Assembly: GCF_021018895.1 (NCBI RefSeq)
Contig: NC_079375.1
Location: 9,704,732-9,768,731, forward strand
DNA: 64,000 nucleotides
Source of the DNA: Seriola aureovittata
Taxonomy: Eukaryota; Chordata; Actinopteri; Carangiformes; Carangidae
Reading direction: 5' to 3'
A model generated the notes under the pieces. That model was not told the origin of the DNA. It saw only the letters and a program-made list of their open reading frames with translations, and made no database searches. Of this stretch, positions 41,777 to 53,173 are shown piece by piece (the stretch's first letter is position 1; each line of letters begins with the position of its first letter). Position numbers and translations under genes: made by a program.

Positions 41777-42811
41777 TCCCCCCCACCCCACTGGAGACCT
41801 CACACCTTCCATCACTGTACGCTAGCGCCATTGCCCTCTGCTGGGAAACTCTTTAACACTGTGGTTTTCACCCACTTTGGGCTAGACAGGAAACACTGTG
41901 CTCTTTCAGGCTTGGCATGAAGAAGCTCACGAGCAGTGTTATGCACTTAATGTGCTCTCCTCCCCCAGAGTCTCCTGGGAAAGGAATGTGTCTGGACACG
42001 GGGGCTGGTTGAGCCGGTGTAGCTTTTCTAAGAAAGAAGAAAGGCAGAGTCTCGCATGTGCTGTAGCTGTGCTGTGTTACCATAATACATACGACATCCT
42101 TACATGCTCGCGCACACTCGAGTGTGTCAGTGCAGTGCAGGGCTTTGGGCAGAACAATGGCCCCAGCGTTCCCAGCAGATGATCAAAGCACCAGTCTGTC
42201 CCTGTTTTCTGGGCTTCTTCTTTTTGTATCGTTCGACTTCATTGTTAGCAAACGGTTTTATCCCCACCCTGTTTGTCAGAGTGTCGTCAAAGGATGTGGG
42301 TCGCAGGTGAAAGCAGTTAGTCCAGGGTGGTTTGGGCCCTGCTTCACGTTATTCTGCCTGGCTGAACAAACAGCACCGGGCAGGGGAGAGGAAGAGAGGG
42401 GAGGATTGAGGGGAGCGCTCAGGGGACTGGTGCACTCTCCCCTGCGGCAGGCTGGGTGGCCCGGACGCCAGGGGTACAGAGGGAGCGTTTTTTTGTTTTG
42501 TGCCGTCAGAATGGGGGCAGCTGTTGTTGTCTGGGGGCCTCTGCCCGCCCTCGGGGTGAGACTGTACAGGATCCCCCAGCTCTCAACACAAGCTCCCTCC
42601 TCTCCCACAGAACCGCCGTCACTCACTCACTCTCACATACCCGTCCATCCATCTCAAGTGCCAGATCAGCTGGGGGTGTGCAGTGTTTTGTAGATGCCCA
42701 GGAGAGCGAGCAGACGTCCAGCCAGAGGAAGATAGGACTTTTATTGTGTCAGTTGCCAGGCAAAACGCTTTTTATTGCCACTAAGGAGATCCCTGTAAGC
42801 GAGTGTATGTG

Positions 42812-43818
42812 TGTAAATAATTGTTTAAAAAGAGTAGGGGATCGGCCTCGGCTAAACTCTGAGCTTTTTTTATGCATCTGCTCTAAATGCAAATTGATAG
42901 ACATTCCACTGTGCTCCATCCTGTTCAATGCAGATTTTCTTACACAGCTTCCCTTTACAATAACAGACCTTAAAGACCGGGCAGGGTACAGTTGTGGTTT
43001 GTTGATAGTCATAAAAGCAGGTGCAGGTGCAAGCCAGTTAAATCAAACCCATGCCGCAAATGTACACTCTACCGTTGTTCCATTTAAACCTTTATTGAAA
43101 TTATGAAAGAAAATATTTAACGTATTAACTAAAGATTTATATTCACTTTGTAAATACAGTAGTCATTAATATATTAACTGTTCTTATATGAATAATCTTC
43201 AAAAGGTTATATAAATTGGACCAGAACTAAGGCTTCAGATGGCCTAAATGTTTTTTTGCTTTCTTTTTTAAAAACGTTATCTTTGCAGATATCAGAACTT
43301 GACTTTTGTCGAGTGGATGTGGGGGAGTGAAATGCATGGTTTACTGAGACATGATGCAGGACAAAGGCAAAATAGGAAAATAATACTTTGTTACACACTT
43401 TCCCCCTTTCTGAACTGATGCATTCGTTTTTTGTTTTTTTTGTGGATTTCATCCTGACGAACTGTTTAACTTGTAATGTAATGAGCTTTCCTCTTTGTTA
43501 ACCCCCCTCCCCCTGAGCTAAATTGAAAACATTTGTTTAAGAAAATGCATTTTGGGAACAAAAAGAAAAAAAGGAAAAAAAAAAGATTTTTTTGCATGTT
43601 TGCTGCCCCTTATGTTTAGTGTCACCGGGCCACTCTACCAATCAGTTTATTGTGAAGAAAAAAAAAGTTTCCCCCCATGTAACACAAACTATTGAGATGC
43701 ATGAACATTGAACATGTGCAAGTTTTATGTCATTATTGGTTCAGAGGATAAATATAAAGTCAGAGTCAGATTATAAACATAAAATGTAGCCCAATTTGAT
43801 TTGGAAATAATGTGAATT

Positions 43819-43849
<31 letters not shown>

Positions 43850-44939
43850 GTGTGTGTGTGTTGACCTCCCACGTCTGACTGAAGCACAGCAGCTTTGAAA
43901 AGGGAAAGAGAAAAACTTGCTCATGTAGCTCTGGATGTGTAGTTGTATGTTTTCTGATTTGAGATCATATATATCCTCGTCTGGATGTGTTAACATCACT
44001 CAAAAGATGATCAGTATTAGTTTTTATTGACTTAATTACCTCTTCAGCAGAACAAAAAAGAATCATTTTAATTCATCACATTAGCAGATAGACCTAATGA
44101 AAATCTGTAATTTTACTTTGTGTAATTTGCATTTTATACACAAGGGGGCGATGTTTAGCTTCTTTAATTGTGCATTCACCTTAATGAAAAAAGGACTAAA
44201 CGATAGGGGAGAGAAAATCCCTTGTAACATGGCGTGCTGGGCCTTTTTGCATTTTGCAGTGTTATGAGAACTTGGATATGCTTTGTACAGAATTTTTACA
44301 GGTGTGCAGTTTGCCCAACCAAGTAAAACAAGGCGAAAGGAGCTGGGCTTTACCACAGGAACACATTTGAATACAGGATTTACTGACCCATACTTGAAGA
44401 AAACCAGTAAACAAATCCAAGGTGACTTTTGAACTGTTGCAGGTGGTCTGCTTTGTAGTTGGGTGTATAATTTTTCAGCCAGTAATTATTCTATGCCGGT
44501 GTGGGAGAAGTCGGAAGTTGGGCTGCATCGCACAGATCGCTGGTTACTAAGAATATAATGTTTTAATTTCTACACATCCTGTCATAGATGAAAAGAAAAT
44601 ATTTGTGGCTTTGCTAAAAAGAACCCTCCTTCCCCCTCGATGCTGTTCTGGAAAATGAAACGCAGTGTCTGTGTATGACCATTGCATACTACGTTGCCAA
44701 TACTACAGTGTGATGAGACTTTTGTTCTTGCATGAATCGAGACACTGTTCTCCTACCTCATGTTGTGATATAAAAAGATGTTTTTTAAGCAGAAGACACT
44801 GCATCTCTAACTGTTTATCATCATTGATATTTACTAGTAAATGACATACCTGTAAATGCTTTTAGCTAATACCTCAGTTGTATCTAGTGTTTGTTTTTTT
44901 TCTGTTTTTGCCCTTCCCTGATTTCAGATCTTGTAAATA
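42812..44939 (+). promoter_or_regulatory. Three Pumilio-type elements in the skil 3'UTR
   Basis: Exact TGTAAATA octamers occur at 42812-42819, 43149-43156 and 44932-44939. They match the core binding word of PUM1/PUM2 (UGUAnAUA) on the sense strand of the predicted transcript. Confidence 0.4.
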
Positions 44940-44974
44940 TGCCCTGTATAGACAATGAACTTGGATCAAATTCA

Positions 44975-44980
44975 AGTAAA
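44975..44980 (+). terminator. skil: Probable skil poly(A) signal AGTAAA
   Basis: A common variant hexamer, followed about 20 bases later by tgttgtcttttgcctttctc, a typical GU/U-rich downstream element. Confidence 0.5.
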
Positions 44981-45169
44981 GTTCTGTAGTGTCAAACCAG
45001 TGTTGTCTTTTGCCTTTCTCATCTGCTTCTCATGCTAATATTGTCCTTAGAACTTCCTTATTCACACTTTTGCAGCAGTGTGATATGAAATCCCACACAC
45101 TACAGGGGCAGGGGTAAAAAGAGTTTCTGGTTCCAGCCTCTCGGATGTGAAGATTTACCATATTTCTGT

Positions 45170-45365
45170 CTCTTACATAAGGGTCCACTGAATATTTATG
45201 GATTTTTAAATTGTCTGCACTAAACAAGATTTTTAGAGAAGTCATCTGGGAACCTTTTCCAGGTGTCTTTAGCTATTTTCTGAAGTTTTATGGACCAACA
45301 AGGTTTTTCAGCAGATTAATCAATAAGGATCAATAGTAATAATTGTTAGTTGCAGCTCTAAATTT
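45170..45365 (+). repeat. Interspersed repeat, gacaaaacaagacat family, copy 5
   Basis: A degraded copy has actaaacaagatttttag then gaagtcatc. Its end is clear: cagattaatcaataagg then gttagttgcagctctaa. Confidence 0.55.
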
Positions 45366-45369
45366 GCGT

Positions 45370-46400
45370 CTTCTGTGTCCCCTTCGTCTTTCCTATCGCT
45401 ACTGAAAAATTGATTTTTTTGTTTTTATCCATATAGGTTTTCTACAATTCCACAATATCAGAGCATAAAAATTGTCTTTTAATTTCACATTTAACATTTA
45501 ACATTCTGCAGGCTGCACCTAACTGTGCAGCCTGTCAGCGTAAACATTACACTGAGTCCAGCAGCACACCTGGCACCATCTCTGTAACAGGGAGGTTTAC
45601 TTGGAGCGTAGAGAGCAGAAAAGGTGCAGTGTGAGGTGAAAGATACACTCATTGCACCACATTGCTGCTGTGTGTGTCAAAATTCTGGGTTATCACTCGG
45701 TCAAATCTGAACACATTTATGGTACATTTAGTTTTACATTCAGTGTGACTTATTCTTTCTCAGGACGTCATTATATCCAATGTCCAACGCAAATAAACCT
45801 GCTTAGAAAACATTAAAAAGTCACTGCTCATAGCTGCAGAGCCTGCCTGAGAATCATCAGGTTTTTAAGTTGTCTTCAGAATCAAAGTAATCCATTGACA
45901 GTAATCTGTACATCCACTGATACAGAACAATCAGGAACTGCTAAAGGCAATTTCTGCATACTTAATATTCCAAAATATAAAAGAAAATATATAAGGTAAA
46001 TAACAAGTTCAAGTTGTTGCCCACAGCATAACTTAACGGTATCCACGGCAGCACAATATCTCCTGTTTCATCTTTATAAGTGAAGACACACCCCTTTTTT
46101 TGGGGGGGGGAATTAAAAATCTCTTTTAATAATTTTTTTTATCATTCATCAAACAAAGTCAGTCATCCAGATGATTTGAAGAGTCTTTGGTGATTTTTAG
46201 AAATACTGCTAGGACAGCGGTAAATGACCTGGGATTCTCAATACCCACTCTAGTGTCTGCGTTCTTGCTGAACATTTGACCTTTGTTAAAGTAATTTATG
46301 GTTTACTTCAGGCCTACATTCATCATTCTGTTATAATTGTACATTTTGAGTGTGCCCTGTTCTCTGGCCAAAAATGAATCTGAAACTGAAAAACCTGATG
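45370..46400. other. skil-gpr160 convergent intergenic region
   Basis: No gene or RNA is recognised. It is A/T-rich with a short G run near 46102-46110. The two flanking genes end towards each other here. Confidence 0.6.
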
Positions 46401-46427
46401 ATGGATCCAACTTAACGGATCGCCAAA

Positions 46428-46433
46428 TTTATT
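46428..46433 (-). terminator. gpr160: Possible gpr160 poly(A) signal
   Basis: TTTATT on the + strand reads AATAAA on the minus strand, about 365 bp past the gpr160 stop codon. Other sites are possible. Confidence 0.35.
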
Positions 46434-46439
46434 ACAATT

Positions 46440-46680
46440 AATCCCATCAGTAGTTTTTGATACATGATCTGGAAACCATGAATGTAGAGATATTTCCTTA
46501 GATAAGTGAAAACCTTGACCTGGCTAGAGGAAAGATTGAGGAATCAGCAAAGCCAGAGGGATTAATTCTCTCAGAATCATGAATGTGTTATAGAGAATTT
46601 CGTGGCAATCCATCCAATAGTTGTTGAGATATTTTAGTCTGGGCCAAAGCTGTGGACTGACCGACCAACACAGCCATCCA
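46440..46680 (-). repeat. Teleost interspersed repeat (ggccagactgaaatatctca type), reverse copy
   Basis: The segment ggcaatccatccaatagttg continuing to tttagtctgggccaaagc is the reverse complement of the start of the element at about 61917-62340. It is a degraded copy with an unrelated middle, inside the probable gpr160 3'UTR. Confidence 0.65.
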
Positions 46681-46797
46681 CAGAACCACACTGCTATCAT
46701 CACAATAAAATTGTTTTCTCACTACAAGACATTCATGTTTCATCATCTAATTTGATTTCTTCTTACGTGTTTCCCACATTAGATTTGCTTCGTGCAG

Positions 46798-47691
46798 TCA
46801 TGTTTCCTCTGCAGCCAAGCTAAATTTAAACCTCCACTCACAGAAGCTGTCAGGGGGAGCTGCTGCCAAGCCCTGCGCTAACAGTGAGGCGGGACAGACT
46901 ACACACAAAACAACTGCTATCAGAAAGCTGTTGAGGAAGCAGAGCCAGGCAACATTCAGACCCAGGTATGAGGGTATTCCCACAGGTAGCAGGAGGAGCA
47001 CAGCCAGAAAAATCAGCAAAAGGGCCCAAGTGTTCAGAAATATACGCAGGACTTGGTAAACAAAACGTCTCCTGGAGTGACTTCTACTTTGGTCAGTGAT
47101 TTGGTCCTTCAGAGGATGATTTTTCAATAAACGTGTGCTGCGAACAGCATGCAACGCTGCACAGCCCAGAGTCAAGAAGAGCAGCGAGACAACCTGCGGG
47201 ATCTCAGTGGCATGGGAGACCCAGCACTGGTGCATCTGCTGGTGAGACACGTCCTCCAAGACAGGAATGAAGTCAGACCACAGGAAGATATAGAGAGTGC
47301 ACAGGTTCCACAGCAGGATGGTTACAAGTGAGCAGACCATCCATTTTGTCCAGGAGGCGGCAGGTTGCAGAGAAATGGTGTAGAAATGCTCCAAACTAGC
47401 CATGACAACAACGGGCCACTGCAGAGCGCTGTACACGTGTCCGAGGATTTGAACCAGAAAACACATGTGATATCTGGTCAGCTGCATGTCCAAGAGGACG
47501 AGGTGTCCATCACTGTGGATGTGAATGATGGTGAAAATGAGGGTCAGGGCCGTGTCTACGACCGCCAGGGACACGCTGAAAACCCCCAAAAAGCTTCTGC
47601 AGATGTGGCTCCTCTGGAGAAACACCAGCGCCCAGTTGAGCAGACATTTCCATCCCAGACCGAGCAGGATGGAGAGGATGGAGATGTTCAT
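46798..47691 (-). CDS. gpr160: Orphan G protein-coupled receptor 160
   Basis: A single 297-codon exon encodes seven hydrophobic helices (about residues 3-25, 34-58, 77-106, 115-137, 161-182, 214-238 and 244-271). It matches GPR160, an orphan class A-like receptor in the plasma membrane. Features shared with the family are VSLAVVD in helix 2, an IPSYLGLNVAW run before helix 7, and NSFLIA in helix 7 where most receptors have NPxxY. The DRY box at the end of helix 3 is absent (SLEHFYT instead). Cys77 and Cys156 could form the usual extracellular disulfide. The N-terminus is very short and has no clear glycosylation site. The ATG (47689-47691) has A at -3. A second ATG lies 7 bases upstream in another frame. 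A possible 5'UTR acceptor (ccctccag) is near 47760, so the leader is probably spliced. The gene neighbourhood (prkci, skil) supports the assignment. Confidence 0.88.
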   Translation of the reverse strand: MNISILSILLGLGWKCLLNWALVFLQRSHICRSFLGVFSVSLAVVDTALTLIFTIIHIHSDGHLVLLDMQLTRYHMCFLVQILGHVYSALQWPVVVMASLEHFYTISLQPAASWTKWMVCSLVTILLWNLCTLYIFLWSDFIPVLEDVSHQQMHQCWVSHATEIPQVVSLLFLTLGCAALHAVRSTRLLKNHPLKDQITDQSRSHSRRRFVYQVLRIFLNTWALLLIFLAVLLLLPVGIPSYLGLNVAWLCFLNSFLIAVVLCVVCPASLLAQGLAAAPPDSFCEWRFKFSLAAEET

Positions 47692-47698
47692 GGTTCAT
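47510..47698 (-). other. Overlapping upstream reading frame in gpr160
   Basis: An ATG 7 bases upstream of the gpr160 start opens a 62-codon frame that overlaps the receptor coding sequence out of frame. Its context (C at -3) is weaker than that of the receptor ATG. It is unlikely to make a conserved protein but could lower translation of gpr160. Confidence 0.35.
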
Positions 47699-47844
47699 GT
47701 GTTTTTAACCAGAAGTGCACTGTCGACTGCGGACCATTACGAAGACTCTGTCGATGCTGCTGGAGGGAGAAACAGTATTTTTAGATAAAAGTGTTAAAGG
47801 CAGTGTTAAAATAATCTTAATACAAATCTTGTGAATTTATCTGC

Positions 47845-47935
47845 CAGTTTATCAATCAGACTTTATTTGTATAGCACTTTTCATACAAACAGTGTAACAT
47901 AGTGCTTTACGGAATAAAAGCAAGGAGAACCTACC
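47845..47935 (+). repeat. Fragment of a common teleost interspersed repeat
   Basis: The words atcaatcagactttatttg, tatagcacttttcatacaaa and gtgctttacgg are familiar from many fish genomes as a dispersed repeat. Only a fragment is present. Confidence 0.5.
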
Positions 47936-48814
47936 GACCCTACAAAGATAAGTGGTATAGACAATGGATGGATGGATGATTCCAGATGTGGTTGATTATA
48001 ATATATGCAACATATGGTTACATATTTATATTTAGCATGCTTTAATCTTGTTTTTTGTTTTTAGATTTTTTTTCTTTTTGGTGGAGGATTTGGGCCGCAT
48101 GAAAAAATTCTGAGGTTAATCTTAAAGTTTGAGATGAGAGTTTAAGATGAATCTCATTCTGTCACATGTTTAATCCTCTTCTGTACTTCTCTACTGGAGG
48201 CTGAATTTGTGTTCTTGTGATTCTCCTTTATCCAATCAGGGTGCTCCACTAATAGTTAGCTGTCCAATAGGACGTGAGCAATACAAGTAAATGGTCACCT
48301 GTGTATTAATGTTTTTTTTTCTGCTGTTCCTGTGAATGTTTTTCATGCAGTGGACAAATCCTCGTCTTCCTTCAAACAAAAAGACACAAAATCTTCTTCA
48401 CTTTCTTGCAGTGTGATCCTGCTGCTGTTTTGTCACCTCTGTAGGAAACCACAGGTGACCTTTGACCTCAGACTGAGGAGGTCCGTAGCTGCACTGTAGA
48501 TTTCTACAGGTTGTTTTTTGTATTCACTTTGTAATAAACACTCCAGAATAAACAAACAAACTCACGTTGACTCACTGTGAAATATCTTAAGGAGCTGGTC
48601 AGAACAAATCATTCTGGCAGGGCTGACAACGGCGTGGACAGAGTGCTGGAGAGTCCAAAACAAAGGAATCTATGGTGACTTGTTAGCTGTGTGTCACCTT
48701 CCAGTTAAACTGAAGGACCTCTGTTGGAGTATGACATCTATACAGTGACAGTGGATGATGGGAAATCAAACCATATTCAAATCAGACATGTTGCTCTAAC
48801 TTATGACATTTATA

Positions 48815-48975
48815 TACTTTACTATACTATAATTTTTTATGCCTTAATATACTATGATGATTTTATACCTTACTATACTATGAAATTTTTCTGACATCTT
48901 CATACCATAATATGGTTTATACCTTAATATACGATGATGTTTTTTCTGTTAATATACTATGACATTTTTATACCA
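48815..48975 (+). repeat. Degenerate minisatellite (taccttaatatactatga units)
   Basis: Four to five diverged copies of a unit of about 35-45 bp with the core word TTAATATACTATGA or TTACTATACTATGA, separated by T-rich spacers. Confidence 0.75.
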
Positions 48976-49029
48976 TTGTTATATAATACAAATTTAATAT
49001 TTATCATTTATTTATTAATAATTACAATT

Positions 49030-49190
49030 ATTATATGATAGTTAATGTGATCAACCTTTGAAATCTGAGATCTGAAACTGCGAGATCTTTCCTGAATATG
49101 TCGATTATATATCATATTTTATAAATAGTCAAAAAAAATTACTATCAAATGAATAGCTGATTAATCAATTAATTGTTGCAGTTCTAGTCT
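49030..49190 (+). repeat. Interspersed repeat, gacaaaacaagacat family, copy 6 (degraded)
   Basis: The end is recognisable (gctgattaatcaattaattg then ttgcagttctag). The body is strongly diverged. Confidence 0.45.
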
Positions 49191-50094
49191 AAAACCAGTG
49201 CTTTTGGTTCAGTGATTTTAAGCTCAGCCATGTTTCTACATCTTAAACTGTATGAAAAAAAATACAAACATAAACTCACAGTGACAAAAATGAAAAAACA
49301 CTTTTTTGTATTGCTCATACCCTGTTTCAACATTTCCTGTGTCTGCATGGAGACAGTTTCCCATAGTAACCAGGTTTTTCTTCCCTTTTTGAACCCTTTT
49401 TCCAGTTAATGCTTCCGACAGAAAACTCAACTGTCTCATTCTGTGTTTGAGGTGAAAGCAGCTGAAGTAACCTTACCTAAAGCTGAGCTGAGTATTTGGG
49501 AAGTGCCTTGAGTCCACGAAGATCAAACTTGCACAGTCATCTTTCTTGCCTCAGGGCGGTCATGTAGAATTTCTCCATAAATGTTTGACTTCAGCTTTTT
49601 CATACTGTCATTCAGTTTGCAAGTGATTTGACTGTGAGTTCTGACCAACAGAACAGACTGATTCACAAGTCAACACAGTGACAGTGATAGAGCCACTATG
49701 CTGGGAATTTGCTGCCAAAACGACTTACCGTGCTACACACCCAGTTTTTAAATATTGGAGGGACGTATAGAAGTCAGGTTAAGATAAGGTTAATGCAACA
49801 GGGGGAAAGATTTATAATGACAAGGTGCAGCCTCATATCTATGACCGATTCACAGCTCTGCTGATATTCAGTACAACATCACTCCCTCTCGTGTGATATT
49901 GCTTTTATGCAACAGTTCTACGAGCGCCATATTAGTTGAATAAGAAACAACAGATTATGATTTGTTTGATTTGATTTGCACAAATAGTTCCGCAACTGGA
50001 CTGGCAATAACGGCCATTAATGTTAAGCTGATTAATGGTTAACATAACACCTGTGAAGCGGAGTGATACATGTAGTTAAAAGTCCCAGTGCTGT

Positions 50095-50098
<4 letters not shown>

Positions 50099-50136
<38 letters not shown>
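50099..50136 (+). repeat. (CT)n microsatellite
   Basis: A pure CT run of about 18 units in the gpr160-nadk intergenic region. Confidence 0.95.
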
Positions 50137-50139
<3 letters not shown>

Positions 50140-50997
50140 AGATAGCAGATTATTGTCTGTGTCTGATGCATTAATAACTGAGCTGTTCTGAGCTGTTATT
50201 ATTGATTCACTCTTTTTCTGATTCCTAATTGGATTGATGTTTAAGTCATAGTGCACTACACCTCTGCCTCTGCTGCAGATTCTGCTGCTCTATTATCAAC
50301 AAACAGTTAACAGAGGCTCTTAGGGCTGCCTGGGCTCATCAGGAAGTTGACACTGACCAAATATTAACAAAAGAAAAGTCTCACATTACAAAGTGTTAAA
50401 ATGGAATTATCACAGAGAGAACGATGCAGTTACTTATAAAGAAAATGAATTAAGAATGTGTTGCAGTGCTGCAAAGACTTTTGCAACATTGTGAGTACAA
50501 AATTTAACAACATAAAACAGGCAGTACTAAGAAAACACATGCACCAATTAGTTAGCTTTGGATAAATTACCTGTGTGAATGTAGTCATCTGATATTATCT
50601 GTTCCCTCTTGGAAGTTACTGCTGGCTCCAGCTTCAGTGAAACAAAAAGCTTTTGTTAAGAAGTCATGGTTTGACCATGGTTGATAAGTTGAATGCATCA
50701 GCTCTGAACAAGGAAGTTGATATGTTGCTGTTTGCACATGGGAGCAGTTTGCCCTCAAGGCTTTCTGCCAGGTTGACGCCATGTAAACTATGAGCTTTCC
50801 CTAAACCTGACCAGCTAGTTTTGCTGCCGAAACTTTACAAAACTGCAACTGAAATATGCCTTTGTGTCAGTGAGGTCTGAAGGTAAACTTACCCCAAGGG
50901 GTTGCAACATGGAGAGGTGTTTAAACAAGTGCAGACAAGCTGGGGTTTCATTGTTGGTATTTATATTCAATGTAAATGTGTGCAGTAATTGTAGTTC

Positions 50998-51170
50998 AGA
51001 CATACACTCAATTGTCAGTTTATTAGGAACACTGAGCAATAAATAATGCAGTCTAAGACAACAGTCCACCAGTAAATCTTTTCTCATGAAGGTTTTTATT
51101 TCAGAGAGGTGTTGATTCAACTTTGTAATTGCTCTGGAGGATGTAGTTTGTGATGTTGTTGAACTCTACT
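50998..51170 (+). repeat. Interspersed repeat with cagtttattaggaacact start, copy A
   Basis: Shared words with the copy at about 52370-52560 are aatgcagtctaagacaacag, catgaaggtttttatttcag, gtgttgattcaactttg and ctggaggatgtagt. It is a recognisable fish dispersed element, degraded in both places. Confidence 0.6.
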
Positions 51171-51829
51171 ACATTATACAAAGAGGTATGTCTGTTATAC
51201 TCTCACTGATAAAAATGGGTAAGACAAAATAATAGAAACAACACTTGTTAGTTAAGCTGAGCACTTCCTATATGGTAACATGACAGATATATTGATGATG
51301 AAATACTTGTTGGTTGCAGCCGTATGGTATTCCTATACTGTAATAATATTAGATTTCACTGCAGCATTGCACCATCCTAACTGTATTCTACATGTATATT
51401 TTTTGTTGTATTTTATTTTACTATGTACATACTGTATAGTAGATTTTATTGTGTTGTGTATGCATATTATGTTCTGTGTATACTACTGTATACTGTACTC
51501 ATTTATCAAAAGTGTAAGTGCTAGTTAAGTAAGTTAGGATGTTAGAGATAAACAATATTTACCATACTATGCATTGTACGTTTGCATTTTGTTTTCCCTG
51601 AGTTTTTTCACGCTGAGTTAATGTTAGTGTGAAAACGGGCCTAATCTGACCATAGTTTTTTTTCCCACTACACCTAAGTACCAATTGGAACTGGTTAGTA
51701 TTTTAGTATTTAGTAATTTAGTATTTCACCTTATTAAGCAAAACTATAGTGCCTAGAAAGTGTTGTTTTGACTTTTTCACCACTGCTTTCATCCCGGGAT
51801 GCTGGTCACACTGTGGGTGTAATTCTGTC

Positions 51830-52100
51830 TCTGACCACCGGGGTCAAACATGGCGCTGTGCCTTTAGCTGAGCACCGGTCCTGCGCAGAGATCTGCGCAC
51901 AGTGACACCCCTGAACCAACACAACGGAAACATCACCTCCCCCGGTCATGTATGGTTTTGTAATAGTTCACTTTGACGACAGTGTTTGTCTTTAAACACG
52001 TTGTTGACAGCGTCTAGTGCCGATATGAGCATGTTTACGTCTTTGTAATACAGTAAGGCTTCGTTTCGTTCAGTTCACAGTGAATTCACAGCGGTTAGCT
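51830..52100 (+). promoter_or_regulatory. nadk: Probable nadk promoter and first non-coding exon
   Basis: A local rise in CpG starts about 1.3 kb before the first coding exon. It has two TGCGCA words (near 51882 and 51895) as in NRF1 sites, an ACGGAAAC ETS-like word, and catggcgctg near 51850. No TATA box is seen. The donor of the first exon could not be fixed. Confidence 0.45.
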
Positions 52101-52369
52101 CTTTAGCTATTGCTAGGTAACATTAGCTGTCAACAAATGAACGGTTTTCAGAGCTGGGACTGACAGACTGATAAACTCACTTCTGTTATTCTCTCGTTTT
52201 TAGCTCATTTAGCTCCTTCTTACCTACGAGTAATGTGTTATACAAAGACACTTATCTCACTCAATGTCACTGATGATCATTAGAAGGCTGAAAAATGAAT
52301 TTGACCTTAACTTTGAAACTTCAGCCGTTACATTGGCATGATTTACTCTAATTTAGTTAGGGTCATAAG

Positions 52370-52560
52370 GTTCACCTAGCTAATACAAAGCAAACCAATA
52401 CAGTCTAATAAAACAGTACTGCAATAAGTCCTGCTTCATGAAGGTTATAATTTTCAGTTTGTTGAAACTGCTTTAGACGTGTTGATTTAACTGCATGATC
52501 ATGTTGGAGGATATAATCTCAAATAAAAACAGAACATTACAACCTTTGTGAAGGAGGATT
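52370..52560 (+). repeat. Interspersed repeat, copy B of the 50998 element
   Basis: Contains acctagctaatacaaagcaa, acagtctaataaaacagtac, catgaaggttataattttca, gtgttgatttaactgcatg and ttggaggatataatc, in the same order and orientation as copy A. Confidence 0.6.
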
Positions 52561-52689
52561 TATTGCAGGACTGTTGTATTAGACTGCGTGAGTTTTAAAC
52601 ATTTGTTGGTAGTAAACTGACAAATGAGTGTTGGTCAGGTTGCTGATTGATTCAGGTTAGATTACTTAGTTAATTTCAAATTTGTATAC

Positions 52690-53025
52690 AGCTGCAATGA
52701 TTTGTCGGTCAACAGAAAGTTAATCAGCCACTATTTAGATAATTGAGTCAAGATGCTCTGGTTTCAGCTTCTTAAATGCAAATATTTTCTGATCTCTTTA
52801 GTTGTCTGTGACAGTAAACTGAATATTTCTGGCTTTTTGAATGTTAGTCTGACAAGACATGACATCTGAAGAAGTCATCTCCTTTACTTAAGGAAATTGT
52901 AAAGAGCATTTTTGCCATTTTTGCCATTTTCTTACATATTGTAGTCCAAATGACTAGTCTGTTAATCTAATCTTAATTAATAGTGACAGATTAATCAATA
53001 ATGAAAATAATCATTAGTTGCAGTG
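52690..53025 (+). repeat. Interspersed repeat, gacaaaacaagacat family, copy 7
   Basis: Starts gctgcaatgatttgtcggtc, carries gacagtaaactgaatatttc and tgacaagacatgacatctga, and ends aaaataatcattagttgcag. It is in the nadk 5' intron. Confidence 0.65.
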
Positions 53026-53173
53026 TTTTGTAACAAACCATATTGTGAGAACAATATAGCCTGTTTGCTGTAGTTTTTTTTCAGTTATGCATAGAATCAT
53101 CCTGTAGATTGTTTCTTTTTCTTAAATAGGTTAAAAGTCTTTAATAGGCGTTTCTGCTTTGCTTCCTTGCAGA

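Larger units (their letters stand above)
40658..45005 (+). other. skil: Probable long skil 3'UTR
   Basis: No coding sequence follows the TAA at 40655-40657. I found no AATAAA between the stop and about 45000. The first convincing end is AGTAAA at 44975-44980, followed by a GT/T-rich stretch from 45000. The segment holds an (AC)n tract (41699-41776), a TG/AG tract (about 43820-43862) and three Pumilio-type TGTAAATA words. The far end is an inference. Confidence 0.55.
47960..51830. other. gpr160-nadk divergent intergenic region
   Basis: No coding gene is recognised. It contains a degenerate minisatellite (48815-48975), two interspersed repeats (about 49030-49190 and 50998-51170), and a (CT)n tract (50099-50136). 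On the minus strand several good splice donors (for example gctttag|gtaag ending at 49477, and cacag|gtaat ending at 50571) could belong to gpr160 5'UTR exons. I cannot choose between them. Confidence 0.5.

Noticed and set aside
42124..43106. Open frames of 189 and 216 codons in the skil 3'UTR
   Set aside because: They overlap each other in different frames, show no domains, and lie in a probable UTR.
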